Source of the DNA: Nepenthes gracilis
Taxonomy: Eukaryota; Streptophyta; Magnoliopsida; Caryophyllales; Nepenthaceae
Length of the DNA: 64,000 nucleotides
Direction of reading: 5' to 3'
Assembly: GCA_033239525.1 (NCBI GenBank)
Contig: BSYO01000014.1
Location: 11,640,021-11,704,020 of the forward strand
Both the position numbers and the translations under genes were made by a program. Positions 22,348 through 36,569 of this stretch are shown piece by piece. The notes beneath the pieces were generated by a model. That model searched no databases, was not told where the DNA came from, and saw nothing but the letters and a program-made list of their open reading frames with translations. Within the stretch, counting starts at the first letter, position 1. The number at the start of each line of letters is the position of its first letter.

Positions 22348-23746
22348 ATGCTTTTGAAAAAGGATAGGATTATGTTACTCTCGTATCATGATTGGTGGCT
22401 ACCCTCGGATTAAGTGGGGAAAAAGTTCATGATTAGAATTACTCCACGTGCAGGTTAGAATTAAAGATTGAAGTCTCCGTTTTGAGGACTTATGGGTGTT
22501 GTCTTCGAAGATAGCCATTATTAAAATTTTAAGGGTCAAAATAGTTGTATCACTGACGGAAAGATGATCATATGAGATTACATGTGGATTTATCTGTTTA
22601 AAGATTGGAAAGGTGAATCTCCGTGCCTTTTAAGGAAAGCGGACATCAATGCTGACAATTGATACTACGAGTCTTTAGATATAGCATGTTTTCGAAGTCT
22701 TGTAGGAGACGTAAAAGGTAAATCACAAGTAGGTCTAATACTTGGGTGATAGGATGTCATATTCTTAAATTGGGAGACAGAATTGTATCCAATGTATTGG
22801 AGCTATAAATTTATGAAATATAAAGTCCTTATGGTTTTGTTTCAGAACGATTAGAGCAACCCCCCGATCGTCATCATGGAAGACGTGTTCGGATTGGATC
22901 AGTTGGCTCATTGGTATGCCAACGGGATCTTAAGGTTGCTCAGTAATTGGATTCTGAGGTTACGGGGAGAATGATCTGCAGTATGCCAAATTTTTGGGTG
23001 ATCATTATGATTGTAGTTTTTTCAATGTGGCTGTAGCCGGAGGATTGTGGGATTCGACTCTGTGGTATAGCTATCCTAGGATTGTTTTGATCATGATTGC
23101 CGTATATTCTGGGTGTTTGATGTGGGCTATGTATTTTGGGGAATATGTCGGTTGGTCGACTTACCAATGAAATAGCGGAAATATAAATTATTCCGACTTT
23201 CAAGTTTAATTGTGATTTAAGGTTCATATCAAAACCTAGAAAAGCTCGATTAGAGAATTTTAGAAAAATTCAGCTAAATTAGACAAAGGGTGAAATTTCA
23301 ATAGGATGATTCGTAGTAAAATAATTAATCAGGGTAGCGTAACGTAAGTGTTGTGGGCCCATGGTCCAGAGATTCTAGAATGAGGTTGCGGTTCCATATG
23401 ATCGAATCTTTTCAAGGCTTGGAATGAACTAAAGTGGAAACTCACGGGTTTGCCTGAAGTGTCAAATTAAGTCAGAGGAATGACCGGTATTACTTTAGGT
23501 CGCTTTGGGGAATTTCGGGGATCGTTATAAAGTCTTCCATGTGTCGATGACTGAGGAAATCAGTAAGTGTTTTGGTAAACTTGAGACTAGGAATTCGTCT
23601 TGTGATAAAAGTCAGAACGATTCTAATGCTTGAGGTCTTCCAGAATAATCGTTTGTCTGAGGAGATGATTGGGAATACTAGAAAGATCACCTCTGATTAT
23701 GGAAATTTGATGTTCATTAAATTTTGGCGATAAAATTTCTATAAAT
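22348..23746 (+). pseudogene. Decayed distal pol region of the second gypsy element
   Basis: Most of the stretch is unreadable. Near 23520-23560 an FHVSM segment remains from the integrase C-terminal region. From about 23600 to 23745 the sequence follows the usual chromovirus pol tail, a lysine- and glutamate-rich end leading to the AAATT..GG..AAAATTT.TATAA run just before the polypurine tract. Stops prevent translation. Confidence 0.5.
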
Positions 23747-23756
23747 GGGGGAGAAT
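23747..23756 (+). other. Polypurine tract
   Basis: GGGGGAGAAT directly precedes the 3' LTR start at 23757, as expected for plus-strand priming. Confidence 0.8.
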
Positions 23757-26296
23757 TATGAGGTTCCGGGTCTAAAAACATAATAAATATGAGATAGTCA
23801 ATGTGATAATAATTAATACTAAACCTATTGAACGAATGAGTGTGTATCGGAAGAAAAATCAAAAAAAATAAATCGGGTTGTGGACCACTGATGCGCTGCC
23901 AACATGGTCGCACCTGCTGTGCGCTCGAGCACAGGCTCGAGCGCAAAAAATAGTAGCACCAACAGCAGGTCGCGCCTGCAGTGCGCTCGAGCCTAGGCTC
24001 GAGAGCAAAAGGCAATAGCGCGCCCTGTTGCTGCGCGCTCAAGCGCAGCTCGGCTGCGAGGCAAAGCTCGCCAGACGCTCGAGTGCCCGACGATTATAAA
24101 CGCCCAACCTGCTTCGCGTTTTCTCATTTTTCACGTTCCAAAACATTCTAGAGAGAGAGGGAGCCGATTTTAGAGAGAGAAAGGAGAAGATCGAGGCCGT
24201 GGAGTCCGAATCCATCCAAGAGTTAGTTATAAAAGTGGTAGTACGCGTCGAGGCAGGTGTTCTCATACTCACTAACTTTTCTCTTTCGATGTTTTTCGTT
24301 TATCATCAGGTATTTTTGTGTCAATACCTACCCAAATCATGGAAAATGGATTGCCCATGACTTGAGACCAAGGATTATATAGTTTATTATCCGATTTACT
24401 CACCAATCCAATCGGTGGAGTTCCAACAAACCCTAACCTACGAAAATTTGGGGGGTTTTCTATTTTTCAGCCATATTTCATTGAATCGACCCCAAAATAT
24501 GAATCACCACGTCCCAAATGCGTATATATATCGGCCGCGCAATTGATCTCGCACGTTTCGACCCTTTCGCGGCGTCCAAACCCTCTAAAAGTGCACTGTT
24601 ACCATTCATCCGAAATGAAATGGGAAATTGGCATGTTTTCACCTTCGTGTTATGTTAAATTGATCTCAAATTATGAATCATCACATCCCAATTGTATGTA
24701 TAAATATCGACCAATGTCCGATTTCTGCAAGAATCGACCCGTTCGCAACATCCGAGAACTCTAAAAGCCCCCTGTTACTGTTCATCCGAGTTAAATGGGA
24801 AAAATTGCATGCTTTTGCCCGTTTAATGCTTAAGGAATTTGTGTCTAATTGATCATGTTAAATTGTAAGTCCTGAAAATGTGCAAGTGTACACCAGAAGT
24901 AAGGGAATGCGTCCCGGAGGCTTCTAGGGTGGTATTTGATCACCGGAGGTAAGTAAATCCAAACTCTCTTGTGAGTTTGAATTGAATGGTTAAAAATGTT
25001 TAAATTCCAATGAAAGGAAGGAATCGAGCAAGTAAATGGAAGGGAATCCACCAAAGTACGATATGTGATGGATTTGATCTCCCGGATGGAGATAAGGATG
25101 AGAATGTGATTTTTCGATTGGAAAATGTGATGTACTTGTGGTAGATCTTCTCTCAATGAAGGATTAATCTTGAAATTAGGACGATGGTTCATAGGGGTAG
25201 TATTCTCTGGTTTACCATGTCCATCACGGTATAAACCCACGGAATACTTGGCCACGTATTCTGGCCGCTCATGGGAGCCGGTAATGTTCGTGGTACGCTT
25301 TAGGATACTACTGTGGAAAAACGAGGATTGCCTTAATCCCCGGGGGATAAGAGGCGAGTTGAGATGGCCGAGTACTGCAGGCCTAAAATGTAGCCAATGG
25401 TCGAGTGAGTGCTGCAAACCTAAATTGTAGCCGATGGTCGAGTGTTGCAAACCTAAAATGTAGCCGGCTTTAAAATGTGTGGCAGACACTTTCCTTTCCT
25501 CGTTCTCTCATATTGTTGGTTAGTACGACCTACTAGCTCGGGTCTGCAAAGATTAATAAAAGTAATGAAAATGAATAAACGTAACCAGAATAAACATGCG
25601 AACCAGATGATCTCAAATGTCCCCTCTCCTCGCATGCTTCCTTTTTATTCAAGTTATATGTTTTCCCTACCCAGTTACTGTTTTCCCTAGTATTTGCTGT
25701 AGTTAGTGATGTATGATTATATTTATTGAGTTGTACGCTCACTCTTGTTATTTCTCCTTCCAGATGAGAATATTAAGCCAGCGCCTGATTATCTAGAGTA
25801 AGGAGAAAGACTTGCTTGAGGAGATTAGCTGAATGTCGAAGGCCTGAAGATTTGGATACGTCTGTTGTAATAGAATGTGAATAGCCTAGTAGTTTAATAC
25901 AGTTTGTTATTATTGTAATAGATTTGGATACGTCTGGTTGTGTTTCCGCAGTTTCTAAATTTGGCTATACTTCCGCAATAATATTGGATGTTTTGGATTT
26001 TATTTAGTCCTAGATGGCATCTCTTCAGACCCAATACGGCAGTTAAGAATACTGTATTGAAACCATGGATTGTATGGCAATGTGGTCCTGTGTATTGTGT
26101 TGTAGTCCAAAATACCTGAATTAGATAGTCTGTGCTTGTGTAGGTTATTTTAAACAGGTTATATTTTTTATTTTTCGTCCTATTGTAGAGGAAACTCTGC
26201 CGAAATTTCTACATAATCCATAATGATAAATTACCGGTATAAGTTTATGTTACCATTGACGGAGGTTATTTAAGGAGAATAATCCGGTCCATTATA
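23757..26296 (+). repeat. 3' LTR (2540 bp) of the second gypsy element
   Basis: It aligns throughout with 14950-17453. The start is TATGAGGTTCCGGGTC and the end CCGGTCCATTATA; both ends have transitions from TG..CA. The motif array is at 23910-24090, TATA at 24094-24100 and the donor-like GGTAAGTAAATCC at 24948-24960. The outer flank is TCATG. Confidence 0.9.
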
Positions 26297-26692
26297 TCAT
26301 GTCCTTTGTTTAAATTTATGTTCTTTGATTCATTTGCTAATCATATGGAGTTTTGTAGAAGATTTAGATTATTCATATTTAAGATACTGAGGTTCTTTAG
26401 TAAGAGGGATTGCTCATGCCTAATGGATGCCTTTAAGGGTGCACGTATGATGATAGGTGTGTAGGAGCACCTCCTATGCGTCTAAAAGGAACTCATACTA
26501 TTATATTCCGAATCTCCATTTAATTTATTTTGAATAAAATTATTATTTTGGATAATTTGAATGTGATGAAGATTAATTATATTATAAAATTTTGAAAAAT
26601 ATTTAGATCAATTAAGCGGGTACTCAAGGTACGCTTGTGCTGGTACCCAGATACTGATTGGATTATGAAAGGAAAGAAAATGCGAATAGAAA

Positions 26693-26693
<1 letters not shown>

Positions 26694-26734
<41 letters not shown>
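26694..26734 (+). repeat. (TAA)n microsatellite
   Basis: About 13 uninterrupted TAA units lie in unit 1 of the LTR array. Unit 2 has a short (TA)n run near 27688 at the equivalent place. Confidence 0.95.
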
Positions 26735-27486
26735 GGAAAAAAGAGATAAAAGGGGGAGGTTGTATTCAGGCAAAAATAAAATAAAAGAAAAGAAAAGGAA
26801 AAAGAGAAAAGAAGAAATGAGGGAAGGGAGAGAGAGGAAAGGAAGAGAGAGAGGAAAGGTGGCACAGGGAGTTGCCGACCACCGCACTAGAGGAATCAGC
26901 GCCAGAGATACAAGCCGATGAAACCCTCTCAACTAGTTACCCTCTGATTCATACAACAGGTGAAGGAAGGGGAGGCACACGTGAGTTGAGCAAATGAGCC
27001 GCTATCATCGCCGTTGGAAATGGATAAAGTCGAGGCAAGTAAATCATTTCATTCTCTTTATTAGTACTGAATCATTATTTGCATATATCAATTTTAAGGA
27101 AATTGATCAAAAATTTTGATTTTGGTGAAGGAGGAGGGGCGTGTGGGGGAGAGGCGCGGCAGGAGAAAGTAAAAGGGAGAAGGAAGGAGGAAGGAAAAGA
27201 GAGAGTGAGGCGTGCACAAAGAGGAGGAGAAGGCAAATGGATGAGGCACGGCAGAAGGAGAGAGGGAGAAGCAAAGAGGAAGATTCGTGCAAAGGGAGAG
27301 AAAGGGGCTGTGGCATAGACGACACGTTACAACGGAGAGACAAAACGCGTGATTCATTATCTCGAAGCATTCTTTCTTCCAATCTATTTGGTATGAGATT
27401 GAGACAAATATCCAATAACCTTATCCTTTGTCTGATTTCATATATGATATATTTTTATTCCTATTTAGAGGTTTTAAACTTATGGG

Positions 27487-29918
27487 TGTAATATTCTAGA
27501 TCATCTTTTGTATTATTTTAATATTAATTATGATGTTAAGTAATTTAGACGTGACAAAAAAATTAATTTAATATTATAAAATTCTGAATGATATTTGTAT
27601 CAGTTGGCCTGGTGCTCGAGATATGCCCGTGCTGTTACCTAAGTTTCTATTTGGATTATGAAATACTAAAAAAGAAAAATATAATATATATATATATATT
27701 ATATTATAATATAAAAAGAGAAAGAAGAAAACAAACGCAGTGGAGCCTCTAGGATAGAGAAAAAAAAGGAGGGAAGAGAGGAAAGGATGAAGGAAAATAG
27801 GAGAGAGAGAGGACCGACGCTAGGCTGCCATTGTCGTCGTCGCAGGGAATGGAAGCTGACGAAGTCCTCTCTATGATATTACCCTCCATTTTGTGTGTCG
27901 GTGTAAGTAGATGAAGGAATCACGAATCGAAGGAAAACGGCCGCCGCCAACACCGGAGGAAATGAGTAAAATCGATGCAAGTAAATCCTTCCATTCTCCT
28001 TATGGATGCCGATTTTTGGGTTGCATGTACCGATTTTGAGAGAAATATTTTGAATCGTGATAAAGATAGGTGAATGAGGTGTGGTGAAAAGAGAGAGAGT
28101 TGATGCCTTGCATGCACTGTCATTCGCCACCGGGTTGCTGCCACCATAGTTGCCGCTATTGCCCGTGCCGAAGCCACCATCGACGAAGGTGGAAGGTGAA
28201 GAGGGGCAGAGGCGTGTTGTAGCGGGAGAGCGAAAGGGAGTGAGATAGGGGCGAGTGCAAAACAAAGAGAGAATCGCGCGATTCAGGTACCTCAGAATAT
28301 TCTTTTAACAAATCTGCTTGTAATAAAGTCAAAAAAAGTATCTGTGACTCCTTTTCTTAGTCTGATTTAATATCTAGTATATTTTTAAAACTGCTTGAAA
28401 TATTTAATAATATGCATATATTTTTCTACACCTGATCTGTTTATTCTAGACATACATGTATGGCTCATTGGCTAATTTCGAGATTTTTGGTATGGATTTT
28501 ATAATTTTGGAGGATTTAATATGTTTTGACAGCCTTAATAATTTATCGAATACTGTATATATTTATATCAATATGTATATACAGAAATGCGTATGAAATT
28601 TGTATAGCCCATACATTTTCACATGCATGTGCCGAGTTGTGGTCATTAGATTTAGATTTGTTATCGGATATTCTAGCCAACTCCCAATGGGGAGATATTT
28701 ATTATTATAAATCCCCTTTCGCCGATAAAAATGGGTTGGAGTAGTGACCCTTCCTATTTGAATGATTTGATTCGACTTCATAATATATCTAGATATCTTA
28801 ATATATCTGACAAGTTTGAAGATTACACTCAAAATCACGGGTGGTAAAATATAATGAGTAATCTTACCTACGAGAGACAGAGTATATGGGTGACCACGCA
28901 TACTAGCGTAATTTACATTTGATATGGCCTAAGGTTACCGAAAATATGTACCATTTCTCATATTAGTCTTTAAATAATCAAAACTCAAATTTTGTGCATG
29001 ATTTGTATTTCTGCATTGATTTGTATTGGACTTTAATTTAGATTTGGATTTTAGATTTAGATTTGAGATTCACCGATTTTGCCCACAGATGAGTCATAGT
29101 ATATCTCGTATAAATAATTTTAACTATATATTTTAATTTGGACCTTTGGAATATCTGTCATGTTACTGCTTCGGCTTCTACACATACTATTAGATTATCC
29201 AACTATCTAATTATGTCCCAAATCATAAGCTGATCAGGCCTTGAATTTAAATTTGAATTTGGATTGGACTTTGGAATTAGTTATTTGCTTATTGGAATCG
29301 ATCCGGATCACTTCTATTTATATGGATATATATATATATATACACACCTTAATGAGAACTATTTTCTGATTAAATATTTATTTTGAATTTGAATATTTGA
29401 TTTAAGTACAAAATTACTATTAAATTTTTAATTTTAAATCTTGGATTTCTATTAGATTTATTATATCAATCATTTGAATTTATTTTATTATTTGATTAGA
29501 TATTTCTCTATTGTACCCTACCTCTAATTTATTGGACTCATTTTATTTAAATATGATACTTGTTGAATTTTAGGCTGTTGTTTTATGTTTTGTCCCTTTA
29601 GATTAAAATGTTCAAATGCATTATAAGAGTAAATTCGTGATCTGTGAGATATTCGTCCGATTTGATGAGTTTTAGTTTTGTTATGGTTTAAATTGGTATT
29701 TGATTTGTAATTGGATTTTAGAATTGGTTGTGTTTAGACCTATAGGTATATTTTGAAAATAGTTAGAATATTATGTCATATTTGATTATGATTTTGGTTA
29801 AATTATTACCTTTTTTACGACGATTATAAAGTAGGTCATATTTATATTATCCGAACGGTTGTATGATGAGGTTCTGTACGGGTTTTAATTTGTCTGGTCC
29901 TGTATATTCGGTTTATCA
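27487..29918 (+). repeat. Near-complete LTR within the array
   Basis: It starts TGTAATATTCTAG and ends GTTTATCA. It contains a short GC motif stretch near 27610, a purine-rich leader (27715-27815), a donor-like GCAAGTAAATCC at about 27978, and an AT-rich tail with (TA)n at 29328-29342. At 2.43 kb it matches the 2.46-kb solo LTR at 36570-39033 in length and layout. I could not find a 5-bp target duplication around it. Confidence 0.55.
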
Positions 29919-31425
29919 TACTAAATTTTAGGACTCAAAATTATTTATTAAATTTATTTAAAATTTTAAATTTTAAAAATTATAATTAATTATTTAAATT
30001 GACTTATTTGATTTGGATTCGTGACACATGAGTACACTTTTCCCTAGTCCATTCATTTTCATGTGAATGCATGACATTTTTACCGATCAATTGAGGTATT
30101 TTTTCTATTTCTGTTAATATTTGAGAACTTTGTAATTTTCTAAAAAAGGGTAATTTTCGAACGCTATATATATATTTATATCAATATGTGTAGACGAAAA
30201 TGTCCTTAAAACTTTCATAGACTATGCATTTTCACATACATGTGTCAGGTTATGATCACTACATTTGGATTTGGATATTGGATATTTTGGCCAACTCTCG
30301 ATGGGGAGATATTTATTATTGAAAATTCCTTTTCGCTAGTAGAATAGACCATATAATATATTCAAAGGTCCTAATATATTTGATAATTTAAGAAATTACA
30401 CCCAAAGTCATAGTAGAAAAATATAGTGAGCAGCGTTATCTATGGGAGATAGAGTACATAAGTGGTCTAGCATGTTGCCTTACCTACATTTAGTTTGGCC
30501 TAAAGTTACCGAGTCATGAATAACCCTTTCCTTAAATTAGTCTTCAAATAATCACAAATTAAATTTGATGCATATTTTGTGTTTTTATATAGATTTAGAT
30601 ATTTGAATTTGGATTTGAGATTTGTCAATTTTTCTCACAGATGGTTTTGGTATGTCTTGTATATTGATTTTAAATATATGTTTTGATCTAGACCTTTGAA
30701 CTATTTGTTGCAATACTGTTTCGACTTCTACACAAGCGATGAGATCATCTGACTATTAAATTTTACCCCAAATCATGTGCTAATCAAGCCTTAGATTTTG
30801 ACTTGGATTGGACTCTGGATTAGACATTTGCTTATTGAAATCAATCCAAATCACTTCTATTTATATATATATATATATATATATGTCTTGAGAGGATTGT
30901 TTTGGATTAGACATTTTGTTTGGATTTATTATTTGATTTGAATATTAGATTTTATTGGATTTGGATATTGGATTTTTATTTTAGATTTGATGATTGAATT
31001 TTTATATTAGTGACTTGGATTTATATCTATTTTCTTATTTGATATTTATTCCTTAACCCTCCCTCTAATTTATTGGACCTGATTGTTCATATATGATACT
31101 TGCTAAATTCTAGGCTCATGTTTTATATTTTGTCTCTTCAGAATAAAAGACTCAGATGTATTACAGGAGTATGGATGTGATCAATCAACTGTTCATCTAA
31201 TTTGATGAGTTTTAACTCCATTATTGTTTAAATTGATATTTAATATGATTGGATTTTAAAGTTAGCCGAGTATTGGCTCATGATAATATTTTGAAAATAG
31301 CTTGGACATTATGTTATATTTTGATCATAATTATGGTTGAATAGTCACCTTTCTTACGATGATAGTAAATTAGGTCGTATTTATATTATTCGGACGGTTA
31401 TCCGATAAAATTCTGTGTAGGTTTT

Positions 31426-33539
31426 ATGACAAACCACATTCTCAAATCCATCGTTAATTATAATCATAATTAGTTATCTTTTTATTATCAGTTTTATCAA
31501 TAAATAAATCAATTGACCAATTAGACTTGAGTTTTTCCTATCAATACACTGATTGACTGTATATAAATAATACAACATATACATAGGATCCAATTATACT
31601 GCCACATTATCTGTGACTCTAACACTAACCCAAACCAATATGACGTCCACTTTTTATTAAAAAAAGATGCATACTCATTACCAAAATCAATCATATGTCA
31701 ACCTGCAAAAGTAATAAATATACATAAAATTTATCCATCTGAAACTAAAAATCATTTACTGAGATACATTATTTCTTACATTGATAAACTGCTATACATA
31801 TTTAGCATAACAATTGATACCAAACCATACAATGTCATCCTAGGTATTGAAAATTGTCTAAAACTCCGCATCATTTTCACCACAGTCTCTAACTGAAATC
31901 AAACTAGAAGATAATAATTATATATAGTACATATTATCAAGAAATATAGATCAACAAAAAATATCTCCAAAAATATAAACTAAATATTTCGATGTTCACT
32001 CTTTCTTATTAGGTAGAAACTTGTGCGATTCATCTTAAGGATTAGTAAAATAATAAGAGAGTGAACCAAATACTCAATAAAGTACAATTATAATAAATAA
32101 TATGTAATCTTTATACTTCAAATATAACAGTAAGAATAGAAATTATAATGAAATATAATGATATAAGACATGAATAGAATACTTATCCAAAGCTTTTTCG
32201 AATTTTTTATTTTATTCTTTCCTAGTTTTGGTCATGAAACATGATTAAAACTTACTTTTTTTAGGAATCAGGGTTAATAGGCTTTACTAGTTAAATGAGT
32301 AGTTAATCGATACCCGGATCATGTTTGTTCTTACACAATCAAAAGCCTTTGCGTACCTATTCAAGACCCGGAGGTGAACCGTCTATATATAACCCTATAG
32401 ATGGGGTCAGATGCCGCTTCTTAACCCCACGGATAATAGGGTTAGATGACGATCTTTCATGGTAATATATTAAAGTATGCTAAAATATACTACCCATTAG
32501 ATCATAATCATTGATCAAGTTTCTTCACTTTATTGACTTAAGAAAAAATTCTACACTTTACTTCTTAGTTCTTGGTTCTCATCCATTTGAAGAATGGATC
32601 ATACTTTCTTAACATAATTGCGAAGTTCCCTTTCTTTTTCATAATGATATATACATTGGTATCATAGCAATTTCATAAACATAAAATTTGCCAATACAAT
32701 ATCTAGAAAAAAATTAAGAAATTCAATACAAATTTAATAAATATGCAGCATATAATTAAATATGCAGTATATTTTAAATATTTACGAATAACATGTAATA
32801 ATTTAAAATGGACAACTTCGAAGCACAAACTTATAGGAACTATTTTTATACTACTAAATATAAAAAAAATTTAAAATAATATACATATTTATGATACAGA
32901 TAATTAAACGTGAACTCTCGATAAATTTTATTATAAAATCATGAAAAACCAACAAATATGCGTATTTTTCATATTTTTACTTCAAAATATTGGCTTAGAC
33001 AAGTATTAGAATAATAATACTTTGAAATAACAAAAATAAATAATAACAAAAGAAAGAGGGAGCTCAGGGTACAATTACATCAGCCTAATTTACCGAAATC
33101 CTTACTCCGATTATCTTAACTTGAGCTATTGGATGCTGCTTCCTCTCTTCTCTCTCCCTTTGGCCTCTCTCTCTCATCGTTTGCTCTCTCTCTCTTCCAC
33201 CACTCAAGATGGCGGTGAGAAGAATCCTTGGCAATATTTATACACGATTCGTGCTAGACCAGTGCTCGGGCGCGGGTCAAGTCCGAGCGATTTTGGTTTC
33301 CACGCCTAGGGCATGCTGGGGGAACACCTCAAGTGCACTAGTACTGTTTTCCATACTAAAGGTGCGCCGGGGGTCCACTTCGAGCAATCCACAATACCAA
33401 CCTGGAGCTAAGAGCCAACTCGTCTAATTTACAATTTTTATCCCTTTTTAATTTAATTTTTATATTTTTTTTAACTCAATTTTAATTATACTAATTTAAT
33501 TAATCACGATTAATATAAGTCAGAACTCGATCCTTATAA
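31426..33539 (-). mobile_element. Solo LTR, minus orientation, inside array unit 3
   Basis: The minus-strand start TATAAGGATCGAGTTC matches the start of the LTR family at 36570 and 39157. The end reads TTTGTCA on the minus strand, at 31427. GTTTT flanks at 31421-31425 and 33540-33544 form the likely target duplication. Comparison with unit 2, where GTTTT is uninterrupted near 29882, supports it. The ends carry one extra base beyond TG..CA. It contains a motif array at 33246-33400, a minus-strand TATA at 33236-33243 and a purine-rich leader (CT-rich as written) at 33120-33210. Confidence 0.72.
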
Positions 33540-36500
33540 GTTTTGATTTATCGGGCTTTATATATTTAGTATGTTACACCCAAATTTCGGGACTTAATTC
33601 TATTTATTAAATTTCTTTCAAATTTTAAATTTTAGAAATAATAATTAATTAAGTCTATAAATTTTGGGTCGTGATAGATACACTATTTGGACAGAATAGG
33701 AGCATTTGAAATACACTTGAGTGGCGTTGTATATGTTTGAACCAGAATATTGGTGGCTGATACACACCTAAGAGGTGCTTGTTCTTAGTATGAATTTTAC
33801 CTCTGTGCCTAAACTGCGTAAACCATTGTTCATGTACTAGTTTTCTATGAATGGGCCATCTAATTGATTTCAACACATTTTTCTTCAAATTTGAAAGAAG
33901 AGAGAAAAAGAGAACGGGAAAAAAGAGAGAATGAGATAGAAGATGAATTTAAAGACAAATCAAGCTATTTTTTTGGTAAATATGAAGTGAATGTAAGTAT
34001 TTTCAAACTCTTTTTTTTTATTTTTTTTTCAAAATCTTTGAATATTTCTTATTCAATTCTCATACATGTGATAATTTCTTACTAAATTAATTGTACATTA
34101 CATTTATGTAAATTTATTTTCATTTTATAAAATTTTACAATACTTGTATCTTAAATTTATAAAACTTATTTTTAAATATTAAAGTTTTTGTATAATTCTT
34201 TTGCAAGTTATTAAATTTCGCACCTATATTTCAATGTATTAACAATTTTTACACATTTATTTCTACATGTTTTTTATTTACAAGAAATTGATAAGATTTT
34301 ATTAACTATGTTGAATTTCTAAAATGTTAGTATAAATAGTTTTACATATCATTAAATTTCATACAAAAATTTCTACTTCTCATAAATTTCATACTAAAAT
34401 TTTACTTTGACTTTAATGAAATAAATCAATTTCTCTAGCATAAGAAAATAAGTGTATATTTATATTTTGTACAGGGTGTTGATTTTTAACTAAATAAGGG
34501 TAATTGTAAAAAATTGATAGAATATATTTTAATATGTCCCCATATATTATTTATAAATCAAATATTAAATTTAATATTCACGAGTTAGAAAACTGATATT
34601 TAACCTTGACCATAAGAATGATATGTAGACGGTGTCCCATCCCAAAATTTGATCCCACTATTAATAATTAACAGTATCAATACATTAACAATTGGTAACC
34701 CAATTATTCATAGATGTGAATTTCACATCAATATATCAACCGACCACAATAAAATATTATAACCTGAACACAAGATGTAAAATGCCACGTCATCAGGTGG
34801 TTGGAATACTAACCATAACGAGACATCGGACTATACATAAGGAGTCACACCTAATCCAAATAAAAATAAGAGTAGCTAAACAATCAAAATAAAAATCAAA
34901 ATCCAACATTACTCATAATACGTTGCTATAATTAAGTTAATATAGAATCAAATTATTCGAAACAAAATACAACAACTGATTTCTTCCTAACCTTAATCTA
35001 AGCTTTCTTCAACTCCAACTCTCGAACAAAACTTTACATTCCTACAAGTATCCGAACCGCTAATCTGAAAGGGGTTAGTGAAAAACAAAAATAGGAATCA
35101 ATCAAAATCTCAATAAGGTATATAAATTTACATAATTTAACATGCAATCCTCGTTAAAACATGTTGAAAGGATCAATGAATGAATTTGAATAGAATGCTA
35201 TGAATTTTCATAATAAATGTACACAGGTTATCAAATTTTTTTTTATATTCTTATTTGAATTTATGCTAACTAATACGTGCTCAATTATGTAAATTCTTTT
35301 GCACCAAGGGCTAGTAGGGCCGTACCGACTAAGGGAATAGATAATCAAAACTCGAGTTATATTTATTTTTATGTAACTAAAGACTTTATGTAACTATTTA
35401 AGACAAGTAGGAGAGCCGTTACACATATAACTCTATAGATAGGAACGAACGTCGCTTTTACCTACAAATAGCAGGTTTGAATTTCGATCACCACTAAAAT
35501 ATATTAAGGCATGCTATAATATACCACATATTAAACTTATTATAATTATCCGATACTTAGACGTATGAAAATTACACATAATTTCTCATGATTCTTATAT
35601 TTTCTCAATTCGAAAAAAATATTCTTAGTCCTTTAACAAGTTATAAAATTTTTTTTTATAATTCTTTTAAATATTTATCGTGCAGTACACAAATATTTTG
35701 TAGAAACTTAAACATATAAGTTTTTAAACAAACAAAGGCTACATTATAAGCTTTTCAAACCAAATTACAGAAAAATCGGCAGTATTTTTAGATTTCAATA
35801 TTTCATTTTATATAGCATGCATGTAACAAAACATTATTAAATTTTTTGAACATGAAAGACATAAATTTAGTGATTTTAAATATACAAGAACATTAAATAC
35901 AAAATTAAAGCTTACAAGAGTTATACAACCATGGATTCAACACATGCATGTAAGAAAATATCCAAAAAAAAAAAAAAAAAACCTTAATAACCCAAAATAT
36001 ATGAATTAAGGTCATGATTTTCATAAGAGTCATAAGAAATAGGGGTGAAAGTTCATAAATGTAAATTACCATTATCTTAGCCACCAAAATATATTATGCA
36101 AGAGCATTTGGAATAACAAATACTTAAGGAAGTGCAATAAATCAGTAACAAAGAAAATGATGGTTTGGAATGTACTTACTTTAATTCTAAATTACCAACA
36201 ATCTTGCTTAGATTCACTTAAATTAGACTTCTCTACCTTTCTTTCTCTTTCTATCTCTTCTCCTCTTCTCCTTCACTCTCATCTCTCAAATTCTAATAGA
36301 AAACAATCAAAAATTAGTCAGACATGATATATATAATAGAGTTGCGCGCATTAGGCATGCCAAGTGCTAAAGCTAAACATGGTGGTAGATGAGCGCTGTC
36401 TCAGGCACACATCAGGTGCTGGCATTTTATCTCAATATGCTTCAGTGCACATCAAGTGAGGGTTAATTTGAAAAGCACGCCCAAGCTCTAATCAAGTGAC

Positions 36501-36569
36501 AGTTAGGCTCAACTTTCCTACCCAAAACACGCATGTGCGTGCATAGGGTACCAGTCAGGCATCAATAAA

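Larger units (their letters stand above)
14950..26296 (+). mobile_element. Ty3/gypsy LTR retrotransposon with 2.5 kb LTRs, chromovirus-like, highly decayed
   Basis: Two long direct repeats (14950-17453 and 23757-26296) are bounded outside by TCATG at 14945-14949 and 26297-26301. A PBS of the initiator-Met type follows the left LTR, and a polypurine tract precedes the right LTR. The internal region, without the nested retroposon, is only about 3.9 kb and contains RT remnants at about 19370-19690 and a pol C-terminal remnant near 23500-23745. Length, PBS and pol tail fit a Tekay/Del-like chromovirus, but this assignment is inferred. LTR divergence is easily visible. Confidence 0.88.
26499..34632 (+). 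repeat. Head-to-tail array of related LTR copies
   Basis: Four plus-strand units follow each other without internal domains: 26499-27486 (left part only), 27487-29918 (apparently complete, 2.43 kb), 29914-33578 (about 1.55 kb net, with an internal deletion and a nested solo LTR) and 33572-34632 (left part, cut by the next element). Unit starts align as TGTAATATTC-type, or at the last two junctions as TRTYACA followed by an ATTT.GGACT block. At those two junctions the end of one unit and the start of the next share the same bases. Units 1 and 2 share about 1 kb; units 2 and 3 share about 1.4 kb. Confidence 0.6.

Noticed and set aside
26608..26932. Asparagine-run and tyrosine-run frames
   Set aside because: They are translations of the (TAA)n microsatellite and adjacent purine tract.
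27079..27491. Arginine- and lysine-rich plus-strand frames
   Set aside because: They are produced by the purine-rich leader of an LTR unit; the opposite strand gives equally long frames.
26499..31425. CRISPR-like or satellite array
   Set aside because: Unit lengths are 1-2.4 kb with LTR features, and there are no short regular repeats and spacers.
33121..33427. Two overlapping plus-strand frames
   Set aside because: They lie antisense to the motif array and leader of the solo LTR and show no domain.
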